Part shown: in pieces, positions 9,632 through 17,321 of the stretch | Numbering within the stretch: the stretch's first letter is position 1 | Layout of the letters: each line of letters begins with the position of its first letter | Origin: an uncultured Chloroflexota bacterium | Lineage (GTDB): Bacteria > Chloroflexota > Anaerolineae > UBA4142 > SHND01 | Assembly: GCA_937870825.1 (NCBI GenBank) | Contig: CALMZO010000213.1 | Coordinates: 35,392 to 99,391, forward strand | DNA: 64,000 nt | Direction of reading: 5' to 3' | Position numbers and translations under genes: made by a program | The notes under the pieces: generated by a model | Databases searched by the model: none | What the model was told of the DNA's origin: nothing | What the model saw: only the letters and a program-made list of their open reading frames with translations

Positions 9632-10716
9632 TTTAAACCCGTCGGTCCCACATAGTCCACATCGGGGCGAATCAACCGGTTGTCTGCGGCTTGTTCCAAG
9701 ATGTGCGCGGTCCATCCCGCAGTGCGGCTCGCCGCGAACGTCGCGGTGAAAAGATCGCGCGGCAGTCCGACGGCGTGCATAACCGCCGCGGAAAAAAATT
9801 CCACATTCGTGTACAAACGTTGGTCGGGTTTCTTTTCGTGCAAAATTTCGAGCGCGCGCTCTTCAACCGTTTGTGCAAGGCGAAAGAATGCGGGTTCGCT
9901 GTACGTGCGCGCGGTTTCGCGTAAAATTTCCGCGCGCGGGTCGGTTGTTTTGTACACGCGATGTCCGAAACCCATCAAACGTTCTTTGCGCGCCAACGCG
10001 TCACGAATCCACGTTTCCGCATTTTCCGCCGTTCCAATCGCATCGAGCATGTCCAAAACTTTTCTTGGCGCGCCGCCGTGCAATGGTCCTTTGAGCGCGC
10101 CAATCGCGCCCGTCACGGCGGAATACAAATCACTGCCGGTGGATGCAATCACACGCGCGGTAAAGGTCGAGGCGTTCATTCCATGGTCGGCGAGCAGCAC
10201 CAAATACACATTCATCATCGCGCGCTGCGCCGCAGTCGGTTCGCTGCCGGTAATCATGTACAAATAATTGCTGCCGTGGTCGAGGTCCTCGCGCGGCGGA
10301 ATGATTTCGAGACCATGACGCAGCCGGTGAAAGACGGCGATGAGACTGGCAACCTGCGCGGTGAGTGAAACGGCATGTGCCAGGTCAATGTTTGTGCCGG
10401 GATTCACCGCGCCGAGCGCGGAAACGCCCGTACGCAATGCATCCATCGGTTCCGTGAATTCCGGCAGGGCGCGCAATACATTGATTACACCGGACGGGAG
10501 CGAACGATGCTGCGCCATCTCTGCGCGCAGCGCGTGCCCTTGTTCCGCTGACGGTTTTTGCCCGTACCAAAGCAAGTATGCGACCTCTTCAAAGGCGGCG
10601 TGCTGCGCGAGGTCTTGAATCTCATAACCCTGAAAAACAAGCTGTCCTTTTTCACCTTCGACCAGACTGTGTCTTGTTTCTCCAACGACGATATTTTGCA
10701 GACCTTTCGCCGGCAT
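9616..10716 (-). CDS. gltA: Citrate synthase
   Basis: 366 residues, usual for short bacterial type citrate synthases that condense oxaloacetate and acetyl-CoA at the entry of the TCA cycle. Recognisable landmarks are GPLHGGAPRKVLDML (first catalytic His), RLMGFGHRVYKTTDPRA (second His) and NVEFFSAAVMHAVGLP. In the last, the acidic catalytic position usually written as Asp in NVDFYS is Glu. This change occurs in some family members, so citrate synthase is favoured, but 2-methylcitrate synthase cannot be excluded. It is divergent from hemW, and a lipoprotein gene overlaps its 3' end. Confidence 0.9.
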   Translation of the reverse strand: MPAKGLQNIVVGETRHSLVEGEKGQLVFQGYEIQDLAQHAAFEEVAYLLWYGQKPSAEQGHALRAEMAQHRSLPSGVINVLRALPEFTEPMDALRTGVSALGAVNPGTNIDLAHAVSLTAQVASLIAVFHRLRHGLEIIPPREDLDHGSNYLYMITGSEPTAAQRAMMNVYLVLLADHGMNASTFTARVIASTGSDLYSAVTGAIGALKGPLHGGAPRKVLDMLDAIGTAENAETWIRDALARKERLMGFGHRVYKTTDPRAEILRETARTYSEPAFFRLAQTVEERALEILHEKKPDQRLYTNVEFFSAAVMHAVGLPRDLFTATFAASRTAGWTAHILEQAADNRLIRPDVDYVGPTGLKWNAA

Positions 10717-10836
10717 GGTTGCCCCTCCGATGTGCTTGAAACAATTTCGCTCGCGAAACTTTTCGAAAACGAACTGTCGACGCGATTTTATATCACATCA
10801 CATTTTTTACGAAAGCCTGCGGAAAAAACATTGGTG

Positions 10837-10842
10837 TATACT
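10837..10842 (+). promoter_or_regulatory. -10 box (TATACT) abutting the hemW start
   Basis: TATACT ends 7 bases before the ATG at 10850, so transcription would begin at or next to the start codon. No Shine-Dalgarno sequence is present, consistent with a leaderless mRNA. A convincing -35 box was not found. Confidence 0.5.
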
Positions 10843-10849
10843 GAACGCA

Positions 10850-12040
10850 ATGGACGAGAAAAGGGTAACGACAAATCGCACCCCCCGTGCCGCACTGTTT
10901 GTATATATTCCGTATTGTCCTTCCGTTTGCACATATTGTGACTTTAACGTGTACGCGCGGCGCGCAAGTGAATTTGACGCGTATGCGGACGCGGTGGCAA
11001 TGGAAATCGAGTTGACCGCGCAGGCGTTGCAAACTCCTATCCAAGCCACTTCGCTCGCGTTCGGCGGCGGCACACCCTCTATCTTGACGCTACCACAAAT
11101 TGAAAAAATAGTCGGGGCGGCGCGGAGGCACTGGGAATTCGTTTCCGATGCCGAGTGGACTTTGGAGGCAAATCCCGGCACGGTGGATTTGGAAAAATTG
11201 CGCGGGCTGCGCGAATTGGGGTTTGCGCGTTTGTCGCTCGGGGTGCAGACCTTTGACGATGCGCGTTTGCAGCAATTCAATCGAGCGCACACGGTCGCGC
11301 AATCGTTCGAGGCATTTGAATTGGCGCGACGCGCGGGCTTTGAAAATATCAATCTCGATTTCATGTATGGCTTGCCAAAACAAACGCCGGCTGATTGGCG
11401 CGAAACGTTGAATCGCGCGCTGGCGTTCGAGTCGGAACATCTTTCGCTGTACGGGTTGCAAGTGGAAGAGCGCACCGTTTTGAAAAAACAGATTGAGTTG
11501 GGGCGCGTCGTCCAGCCCGACGCGGAGGTCGCCGCAGAAATGTACGAATGCGCGGTGGACATGCTTGCCGCGCACGGCTTTGTTCATTACGAAATCTCGA
11601 ATTTTGCGAAACCGGGATTTGCATCGCGGCACAACAAAACGTACTGGTTGAACGAACCGTACTTGGGTTTTGGCGCGGGCGCGCATTCTTTGTGGTATGA
11701 CGCGCGCGGTGAATCCATTCGCTACGAAAATGTAAAATCGCCGCGTGAATATATTTTGCGAGAATCGCGAAACGAGAGTGTGATTGCCAAACGCGAATCA
11801 ATTTCGCCGGCAATGCAAATGGCAGAAACAATTTTTTTGGGCTTGCGTTTAGCGGAGGGAATCGCGTGGGAACGATTTCGCGCGCGCTTTGGCGTGGATG
11901 CGCGTGAGGTGTATCGCGAGCAAGTTGATACATTGTCGAAATCAAAATTGCTGCGCGTGAATGACGAGCGCATGTGGCTCACGGAGCAAGGAATGCTGCT
12001 GTCGAATCAATTGTTGTGGCGGTTCTTGCCGGACGAGTGA
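10850..12040 (+). CDS. hemW: Radical SAM heme chaperone HemW
   Basis: 396 residues from ATG 10850. The N-terminal radical SAM motif is IPYCPSVCTYCDFNVYA (CxxxCxxC), followed by LAFGGGTPSILT, then TLEANPGTVD and FARLSLGVQTFDDARLQQFNRAH, all typical of the HemN/HemW group. The short CPxxCxYCDF form without the HemN-specific N-terminus points to HemW, which inserts heme into respiratory enzymes, rather than to coproporphyrinogen dehydrogenase. Sequence upstream of this ATG in the ORF track is not homologous and contains the presumed -10 box. Its 3' end converges with the polyprenyl synthase gene. Confidence 0.88.
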   Translation: MDEKRVTTNRTPRAALFVYIPYCPSVCTYCDFNVYARRASEFDAYADAVAMEIELTAQALQTPIQATSLAFGGGTPSILTLPQIEKIVGAARRHWEFVSDAEWTLEANPGTVDLEKLRGLRELGFARLSLGVQTFDDARLQQFNRAHTVAQSFEAFELARRAGFENINLDFMYGLPKQTPADWRETLNRALAFESEHLSLYGLQVEERTVLKKQIELGRVVQPDAEVAAEMYECAVDMLAAHGFVHYEISNFAKPGFASRHNKTYWLNEPYLGFGAGAHSLWYDARGESIRYENVKSPREYILRESRNESVIAKRESISPAMQMAETIFLGLRLAEGIAWERFRARFGVDAREVYREQVDTLSKSKLLRVNDERMWLTEQGMLLSNQLLWRFLPDE

Positions 12041-12066
12041 GGTTTACGCTTACCAAAGAGCATCGC

Positions 12067-13074
12067 TTATTTGTCACGGTACACAACTTGATGGACCAGA
12101 TTGTGCAGACGCGTCATCGCAGCGTTATGGAGTAGAGTGGCTTCGAGCGCGCCGCGCGCGCGTCGGGCATAGATTTCTGCCTGCGCGGTGGAATGAGCCC
12201 GCGCTTTGCATTCTTCCAAAATTTGTTCCACGCGCTTGAGCTCTTTGCTGGTCCAATCCGGTTTGGCGTACAACGCGCGTAATTCTTCGCCTCGCTCCGA
12301 CTGCATCGCATACAAGACGGGATAGGATTTTTTGCGGCTCAGTAAATCGGTGCGCGCGGATTTGCCCGTCACTTCGGGGTCGCCCCACAATCCCAAAACA
12401 TCATCGGCAATCTGAAACGCAATCCCGAGCGATTCGCCATAGTTTGCGAGCGTGCGATACAGCTGCGCCTCGCCCGTCCCCAACCGCGCGCCGATTTCAC
12501 ATGCGCCCGCGAGCAGCGCCGCCGTTTTGCCGCCAATCATGTCAAAGTAATCGTTGAGCGTCACCTGGTCGGCGCGCTCGTAACCCAAATCGAGATATTG
12601 TCCTTGCGTAAGTTTTAGCGTTGCCGCGTGAAACACGCGTTGAATGGCAATGTATTGCGCGAGCGACAAACTGCCCGGCAGTTCGTCCATGGCTTGTTGC
12701 GCCAAAACAAACATCGCGTCGCCCGCGTTAATCGCTTGCGGCATGCCCCACAGTTTCCAAAGGGTCGGGCGTCCGCGCCGCGCTTCGCTGTCGTCTTGGA
12801 TGTCGTCATGAATCAAAGAAAAATTGTGAATCAATTCTACGGCAGCTGCGGCGGGCAGCGCGTCGCGCCAATTGCCGCCGACGGCTTCACAGCACCACAA
12901 ACAGAGCAGCGGACGAATTCGTTTCCCCGTGTCCGCGCGCATTTTTTTTCCATTCGCATCCGTCCAGCCGAGATGATAATGGAGCATGTTGAAAAATTCG
13001 CGGTACTGCGAGTTGCGCGGGGTTGTCAAGGACTGTAATTCGGTTTCAATCGCTTCTAGATACTCGTTTGACAT
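12067..13074 (-). CDS. Polyprenyl (geranylgeranyl/farnesyl-type) diphosphate synthase
   Basis: 335 residues from ATG 13074; the longer ORF-track version runs antisense through the neighbouring gene and is not supported. It contains GKRIRPLLCLW, the first Asp-rich motif in LIHDDIQDDSEARRGRPTLW, GKTAALLAGACEIGA, and the second motif region FQIADDVLGLWGDPEVTGK. These define the trans-isoprenyl diphosphate synthase family, which elongates allylic diphosphates with IPP. The second motif reads DDVLGLWGD rather than a strict DDxxD, a form common in group synthases of this phylum. Product length cannot be fixed from sequence. It lies 50 bp downstream of IPP isomerase, so the pair forms an isoprenoid operon. 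Confidence 0.88.
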   Translation of the reverse strand: MSNEYLEAIETELQSLTTPRNSQYREFFNMLHYHLGWTDANGKKMRADTGKRIRPLLCLWCCEAVGGNWRDALPAAAAVELIHNFSLIHDDIQDDSEARRGRPTLWKLWGMPQAINAGDAMFVLAQQAMDELPGSLSLAQYIAIQRVFHAATLKLTQGQYLDLGYERADQVTLNDYFDMIGGKTAALLAGACEIGARLGTGEAQLYRTLANYGESLGIAFQIADDVLGLWGDPEVTGKSARTDLLSRKKSYPVLYAMQSERGEELRALYAKPDWTSKELKRVEQILEECKARAHSTAQAEIYARRARGALEATLLHNAAMTRLHNLVHQVVYRDK

Positions 13075-13124
13075 GGAGTTAAAGTGGAAGCAGTGTGCTA
13101 ACGAGGAACGAGTCTTGGTGCAAA

Positions 13125-14159
13125 TTAGATTTTTTCGAGGTGCGGTGTGGTGCGGAGCTGTTCCAAGTTCGCCGCGCCGACCCCAAACATCGCCACGCGC
13201 AATTGTTTCACGAGCGCAAAAATTCCGTCCGTCGCGCTCTCGGCGGAAACGTTGGCGAGTTTCAACAGCGGCGATGCGAGCCCGACGAGCGACGCACCGA
13301 GCGCGATACATTTTGCAATTTCGATGCCGTTGCGAATGCCGCCGCTGGCAAAAAGGGGCAAGTCCGGCGCCGCCTTGCGCGCCTGAATCAAACTTTCCGC
13401 CGTCGGGATGCCCCAATCCCAGAACGCTGCGGCGAGTTGTTGCAGTTCCGCGTTGGGGGCGCGTTTCGCTTCGACGGCAGCCCATGATGTGCCGCCCGCG
13501 CCGGCAACATCGATCGCGCAGACTCCGGCATTCACCAACTGCCGGGCGGTCTTTTCGGAAATGCCAAAGCCGACCTCTTTGACAAGGACCGGCACTTGAA
13601 GCGCGCGGCACACGTGTTCAATTTTGTTGAGCACCCCGCTCCAATTGATGTTGCCGTGGTTTTGAACGGCTTCTTGCATCGGGTTCAAATGCAGAATGAG
13701 CGCGTCGGCTTGAATCATGTCCACTGCGCGTTGGCATTCGTCAATGCCATAGCCATAGTTCAGTTGAATCGCGCCAAGATTGGCAAAGAGCAAGATATCG
13801 GGCGCGAGGTCGCGGACGCGATACGTGCGCGCGAGCGCGGGGTCCGCAATTGCAGCGCGTTGCGAGCCGAGACCCATCGCGATGCCCGTCGCTTGCGCGG
13901 CTTGCGCGAGATTGCGATTGATGCGCTCGGCTTCGTGCGCGCCGCCGGTCATGGAAGATACAAGCAGCGGCGCGCGCAAAACTTTGCCAAAGAGCGTAAG
14001 GGAAGTATCAATCGCGTCGAGGTCAAGTTCGGGCAGCGCTTGGTGGACAAGGCGGTATTTTTCGAGTCCGGTGCTGACGTCGAAAAATTGAACATTCTCT
14101 TCGAGATTGATGCGAAGGTGTTCGACTTTGCGGTTACTCACAACAGTTTCGTCGGGCAT
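13125..14159 (-). CDS. fni: Type 2 isopentenyl-diphosphate delta-isomerase
   Basis: 344 residues, matching the usual length of the FMN- and NADPH-dependent isomerase that interconverts IPP and DMAPP. Motifs include [16 protein letters not shown] at the N-terminus, [46 protein letters not shown] and [18 protein letters not shown], plus the C-terminal flavin-binding [19 protein letters not shown] minus-strand -10 box (14175-14180) predicts a leader of only about 9 nt. The downstream prenyl synthase uses the products of this reaction. Confidence 0.93.
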   Translation of the reverse strand: MPDETVVSNRKVEHLRINLEENVQFFDVSTGLEKYRLVHQALPELDLDAIDTSLTLFGKVLRAPLLVSSMTGGAHEAERINRNLAQAAQATGIAMGLGSQRAAIADPALARTYRVRDLAPDILLFANLGAIQLNYGYGIDECQRAVDMIQADALILHLNPMQEAVQNHGNINWSGVLNKIEHVCRALQVPVLVKEVGFGISEKTARQLVNAGVCAIDVAGAGGTSWAAVEAKRAPNAELQQLAAAFWDWGIPTAESLIQARKAAPDLPLFASGGIRNGIEIAKCIALGASLVGLASPLLKLANVSAESATDGIFALVKQLRVAMFGVGAANLEQLRTTPHLEKI

Positions 14160-14174
14160 AGGTGGTCGCCCGCG

Positions 14175-14203
14175 ATTATATCATATCGAATAAGCTGCTG
14201 AAA
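14175..14203 (-). promoter_or_regulatory. Promoter of the fni operon
   Basis: On the minus strand, TATAAT (14175-14180) lies 17 bp from a weak TTTCAG -35 (14198-14203). The predicted start is about 9 nt before the ATG. Confidence 0.5.
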
Positions 14204-14310
14204 TAACGGCTACATTCGCGATACGCGTCGCGCAACTCGTTGACGTGTGAGGTGTTAATTCTAGCAGTATCACTGCGGCAAGTGAGCGTCGTTTGCGCGT
14301 GACCAAGCTT

Positions 14311-14339
14311 TTGACGCTGTTTGGCATCGTGCATATACT
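14311..14339 (+). promoter_or_regulatory. Promoter of the acyl carrier protein gene
   Basis: TTGACG and TATACT with an exact 17-bp spacer, near consensus for the housekeeping sigma factor. The predicted start near 14346 gives a ~60-nt leader that carries a strong GGAGG ribosome binding site (around 14394-14398). Confidence 0.75.
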
Positions 14340-14406
14340 TGCCCGCATTGTTGTGTTGCAGGAGCAGCACAGCAAACACCCAACCATTCTTTCGGAGGCA
14401 AACGAC

Positions 14407-14643
14407 ATGGAAGACACTTTTGAACAAGTGAAAGCAATCATTGTGGACAAGCTGGGCGTGGACGAATCCAAAGTAGTTCCGACCGCGCGTTTTCGCGAAG
14501 ACCTGGAAGCAGACTCACTCGACCTCGTCGAACTCATCATGGAGTTTGAAGAAAAATTCGGCGGCGAAATTTCTGACGAAGAAGCGCAAAAGATTACCAC
14601 CGTAGGCGAAGCCGTCTCGTTTCTCGATTCGCACAAGAAATAA
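14407..14643 (+). CDS. acpP: Acyl carrier protein
   Basis: 78 residues from ATG 14407, preceded by CGGAGG at proper distance; the extra residues in the ORF track overlap the promoter and are rejected. The phosphopantetheine attachment site is clear in [20 protein letters not shown] (Ser of DSL), with flanking acidic helices as in all ACPs. It carries growing acyl chains in fatty acid synthesis. It stands alone here, away from fab genes, and has its own strong promoter. Confidence 0.95.
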   Translation: MEDTFEQVKAIIVDKLGVDESKVVPTARFREDLEADSLDLVELIMEFEEKFGGEISDEEAQKITTVGEAVSFLDSHKK

Positions 14644-14727
14644 GAACAAGCTCAACCCTTTTGGAATTTCAAGCATGAGCCTCGATTGCATCGGGGCTTG
14701 TGCTGTTTATGGGAACCTCACCCGAGC

Positions 14728-14748
14728 CCTCTCCTTGTCAAGGAGAGG
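14728..14748. repeat. Perfect inverted repeat upstream of a small ORF
   Basis: Ten-bp arms CCTCTCCTTG and CAAGGAGAGG around a single T. It sits just before the ribosome binding site (GGCGAGGAG) of the 14762 gene, so the fold could affect translation; it may also be a dispersed repeat. Confidence 0.6.
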
Positions 14749-14761
14749 CGAGGAGATTGCA

Positions 14762-15112
14762 ATGGATGCGCGCGGTGTGCAGCGGCTATTGGACAAGACA
14801 TTTGGTTTGGCAGAAACGGCGATGACCGTCGGCGGAAAAACGACGGAGGTGGCGCTGCGCGACGCGCGTTTGTCCGACGCGGTGAAACGGAAACTCATTC
14901 CGTTGTATGGGGAAGAAGCATTGCGCCGTACGTTAAATTACACGGGGCTCGGGCTGGCGTTGTGCCGCGCGATTGAAAATGAAATGGACGACGATGCCGC
15001 GCGCGCGCAACTCGAATTTTATCGCATGCGCTTTCAAGAAATTTATGAACAGGCGCGGCAGCAATTTGAAAAGGAATTTGCCAACTCGCGCGCGCTGATG
15101 CCCAATGAGTGA
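14762..15112 (+). CDS. Small hypothetical protein, helical
   Basis: 116 residues from ATG 14762, chosen for the GGCGAGGAG site 6 bases upstream. I do not recognise a family. The sequence is charged and predicted mostly alpha-helical (DARLSDAVKRKLIPLYGEEALRRTL, then a long C-terminal helix EFYRMRFQEIYEQARQQFEKEF), with no signal peptide or membrane segment. Its stop codon overlaps the start of the next gene (ATGAGTGA), so the two are translationally coupled and probably act together. Confidence 0.6.
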   Translation: MDARGVQRLLDKTFGLAETAMTVGGKTTEVALRDARLSDAVKRKLIPLYGEEALRRTLNYTGLGLALCRAIENEMDDDAARAQLEFYRMRFQEIYEQARQQFEKEFANSRALMPNE

Positions 15113-15581
15113 GAATCGTCTGTTGGTCGCGGATTATGTGCTGCAAGACTTGCAAGCGGCAGTGAAAATGCGCGAACCGCGCGCGTTGGAGCTGGCGTAC
15201 GCGCTGGCGTTGGCGTTGCCCGACGCGGAAGGGACGACGGCATTGCGCGCCGCGACGAGCGCGGTGCAAGATGCGACGCCGTTTGAAATTTCAAGCGATG
15301 TGCGCGAGATGCTCGAGTACGCCATTGAAAAATATGTCGCGTTGACGCGGGGAGATTTGGAGCGCGCCGATTTGGGAAATGTGAACGTTCTGGCGTTTGA
15401 ACGGCGCGCGAAGGATGAACGATTGTTGATTGTCAATAATTTGGCGCGTGTTTCGCAGCCCATCAAGTTCCAAAATTATGCGGGCAAGCAAGGGTGGGAC
15501 ATTTTGAATCGCGTGGAATTTACTTTTCCGCCGCGCGCACAGTTAGAGATGTACGAGTTTTTGTGGTTGATGATAGACTAG
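15105..15581 (+). CDS. Small protein with an orphan alpha-amylase-family C-terminal domain
   Basis: 158 residues. The last ~90 residues look like the C-terminal beta domain of trehalose synthase/maltogenic amylase-type GH13 enzymes: YVALTRGDLERADLGN, then VNVLAFERRAKDERLLIVNN, LARVSQPIKF, and a terminal LEMYEFLWLMI that matches the usual L-x-PYxFYWF ending. No catalytic TIM barrel is present, and the first ~65 residues are unrelated and helical. A glycan-binding or stand-alone structural role is possible, but this is inference from motif recognition. It is coupled by 8-bp overlap to the preceding gene and ends at a bidirectional terminator. Confidence 0.6.
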   Translation: MSENRLLVADYVLQDLQAAVKMREPRALELAYALALALPDAEGTTALRAATSAVQDATPFEISSDVREMLEYAIEKYVALTRGDLERADLGNVNVLAFERRAKDERLLIVNNLARVSQPIKFQNYAGKQGWDILNRVEFTFPPRAQLEMYEFLWLMID

Positions 15582-15640
15582 AACACCTTTGAGGTTGGCG
15601 ATAAAGTTCATCGCAGAAACCTCGAAGGTGTTTTGTTATT
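15582..15640. terminator. Bidirectional terminator, shared hairpin family
   Basis: Arms AACACCTTTGAGGTT and AACCTCGAAGGTGTT, with a loop containing GGCGAT and CGCAG, then TTTTGTTATT. It separates two convergent genes. Nearly the same hairpin occurs at 23109, and a looser relative at 41687. Confidence 0.8.
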
Positions 15641-16988
15641 GTAGTGGCGGTGTCCAATCATTTCCCAAGATGACGCGAATGTCCGAATCGCGTTCCGCGG
15701 TGGGATTGCGGCGCACATTGCCCGGGTCGACGTTAAAGTGCTGCGAGAGCCATTCCATGGTCGCGGGTTTGTTCGCAAGGTCAACGAGTACGGTTTTCGC
15801 GTAATCGCGTTTTTCGGCGTTGCCGATTTGAATCACGTTAAAGCCGTTGCTTTTGAGATAACGTGATGCCATGGCGGCGATGCCGTCTTTGTTGGTCCCG
15901 TTTAAAATGATGATGCGTGCCGCTTCGGCTTTGAGCGGCGAGATTGCGACGGCGTTTGTCGCTTGCGGCGTGCTGAACATTTCCTGAATCAGCGCGCCGA
16001 TTTTTTCGCGGTCGGGCCACAAGACATCCGCGCCGGTGTTTAATTTGATTTCATAACTCATTGTCAAATCAATGGAACGCGATTTGATATTATCGGAGCG
16101 AATCTGCGCGGCGAGGGGCGCGAGCGAGAGCATTTGTTCGGGGGTCATGTCCGTTTCCACCGCGTCGCGCAACTGTGCGAGCAGCTGCGGCGCCTGAGCG
16201 AGCGCGTTGATTTTGAGCGCCTTGTCGCGTGTGGCAACAATGACTTGCATCTGACGCCGGGAACGGTCAAAGTCGCTGGTGGATTTGCGCGAGCGCGCAT
16301 ACTTGAGCGCGAGGTCGCCGTTCATGTGTTGGCGTCCGGCGGGAATGTATAAATGAGTGATGCCATAGTCTTCGGTGGGATATTCGGGGTCATCAATCGT
16401 TTCCGGCACATCAATCTCGATGCCGCCGAGCGCGTCAATGATTTTCCGAAAGCCGTCAAAATCAACCAACACGTAATAATGGATCGGAATCGCGAAATTG
16501 TATTCGACGGTCTTTTCGGCGAGCGCGGGACCGCCGCCGGGATAATTGGACGAGTCGCCGTAAAAATTTGCTGTGTTGATGCGGTTCTCACCTGCGCCGG
16601 GCGCGGGAATCGGCACGTACAAATCGCGCGGGATGGTCAACATGCCCGCGCTTTTTGTTTTGGGGTCAAGCGTTGCCACAATCATCGTGTCGGTGCGCCA
16701 GGGACCTTCTTCGTCTACGCGGCGGTCAATGCCGAGCAAAAGAATGTTGATGCGTTCACCCGCTGCAACGTTCGGCGGCGGCGCGAGGGTCGGGACGGCG
16801 GCTTGAACTTGCGAGGGCAGGTCGGCGACGATGCCCGCAATGTTGGGCAGGTTCGCCGTCGCGGTGTACTCGCGAATCGTGTCAAAAAAATAATAGCCCG
16901 CGCCGATGCCGCCGCAGACAAAGAGGGTAAAGAACATTCCGGCGAGCATCCAGAGGATAAATTTCAAGGGAGTACGTTTTTGCTGCAT
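15636..16988 (-). CDS. LytR-CpsA-Psr (LCP) family cell wall ligase
   Basis: 450 residues. One N-terminal membrane helix (about residues 8-35) is followed by a Pro/Ala linker and the LCP domain (about 75-300): INILLLGIDRRVDEEGPWRTDTMIVATLDP, MLTIPRDLYVPIP, LVDFDGFRKIIDALGGIEIDVP and LKYARSRKSTSDFDRSRRQ. These hold the Arg/Asp residues that bind the polyprenyl pyrophosphate headgroup. A C-terminal LytR_C domain (about 350-440, IIILNGTNKDGIAAMASRYLKSNGF) is present. LCP enzymes attach lipid-linked glycopolymers to peptidoglycan or surface proteins outside the cell. A minus-strand extended -10 promoter lies just upstream with an AAGGTGG ribosome site. Confidence 0.92.
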   Translation of the reverse strand: MQQKRTPLKFILWMLAGMFFTLFVCGGIGAGYYFFDTIREYTATANLPNIAGIVADLPSQVQAAVPTLAPPPNVAAGERINILLLGIDRRVDEEGPWRTDTMIVATLDPKTKSAGMLTIPRDLYVPIPAPGAGENRINTANFYGDSSNYPGGGPALAEKTVEYNFAIPIHYYVLVDFDGFRKIIDALGGIEIDVPETIDDPEYPTEDYGITHLYIPAGRQHMNGDLALKYARSRKSTSDFDRSRRQMQVIVATRDKALKINALAQAPQLLAQLRDAVETDMTPEQMLSLAPLAAQIRSDNIKSRSIDLTMSYEIKLNTGADVLWPDREKIGALIQEMFSTPQATNAVAISPLKAEAARIIILNGTNKDGIAAMASRYLKSNGFNVIQIGNAEKRDYAKTVLVDLANKPATMEWLSQHFNVDPGNVRRNPTAERDSDIRVILGNDWTPPLQ

Positions 16989-17004
16989 AGACCACCTTTT
17001 GCGG

Positions 17005-17013
17005 ATTATAGCA
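17005..17013 (-). promoter_or_regulatory. Extended -10 promoter of the LCP gene
   Basis: The minus strand reads TGCTATAAT, a full extended -10 element, 16 bases before the ATG. The -35 region is weak, as expected for extended -10 promoters. Confidence 0.6.
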
Positions 17014-17321
17014 TGACGCGTTATAGACGCTCATTTTGGGTTTGCGGTTTCATTTCTTGAAGCAAATCGCAAACATGCGAGTTCGTTGTGGATTCAAACA
17101 GGAAAATCAGTCGAGACTTGGAACGCTGTAGTTTCAGCAATTGGAAATTGCCGTCTGAAAAAAGGTTTAAATCGCGCGGCGATTGTGAATGCGGAGCATT
17201 TTGTCTTTTTTTAGCGTGAAATTCTATTTCACGCAGGCGCGGCAATTTCAAATGCGTTTGCCCTATGGAACGCTGTGGCGTGTTACAGCATTTTCAAGAT
17301 GTGTTGTAGAATCGTTGCCCC
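17014..17321. other. Divergent intergenic region without a supported gene
   Basis: This ~300-bp stretch between the LCP gene and the 17322 gene shows no convincing ORF; the 76-residue frame in the track has no ribosome site or recognisable features. Near its right end a -10 box (TAGAAT, 17307-17312) lies 9 bases before the ATG of the membrane protein, suggesting a nearly leaderless transcript. A short inverted motif (TTAGCGTGAAATTCTATTTCACGC, 17211-17234) is also visible. Confidence 0.5.

Noticed and set aside
13074-13611. N-terminal extension of the polyprenyl synthase ORF
   Set aside because: It translates the opposite frame of the IPP isomerase gene; homology begins at MSNEY, after ATG 13074.
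17021-17251. 76-residue ORF upstream of the LCP gene
   Set aside because: No ribosome site, overlaps the LCP promoter, no features of a protein family.
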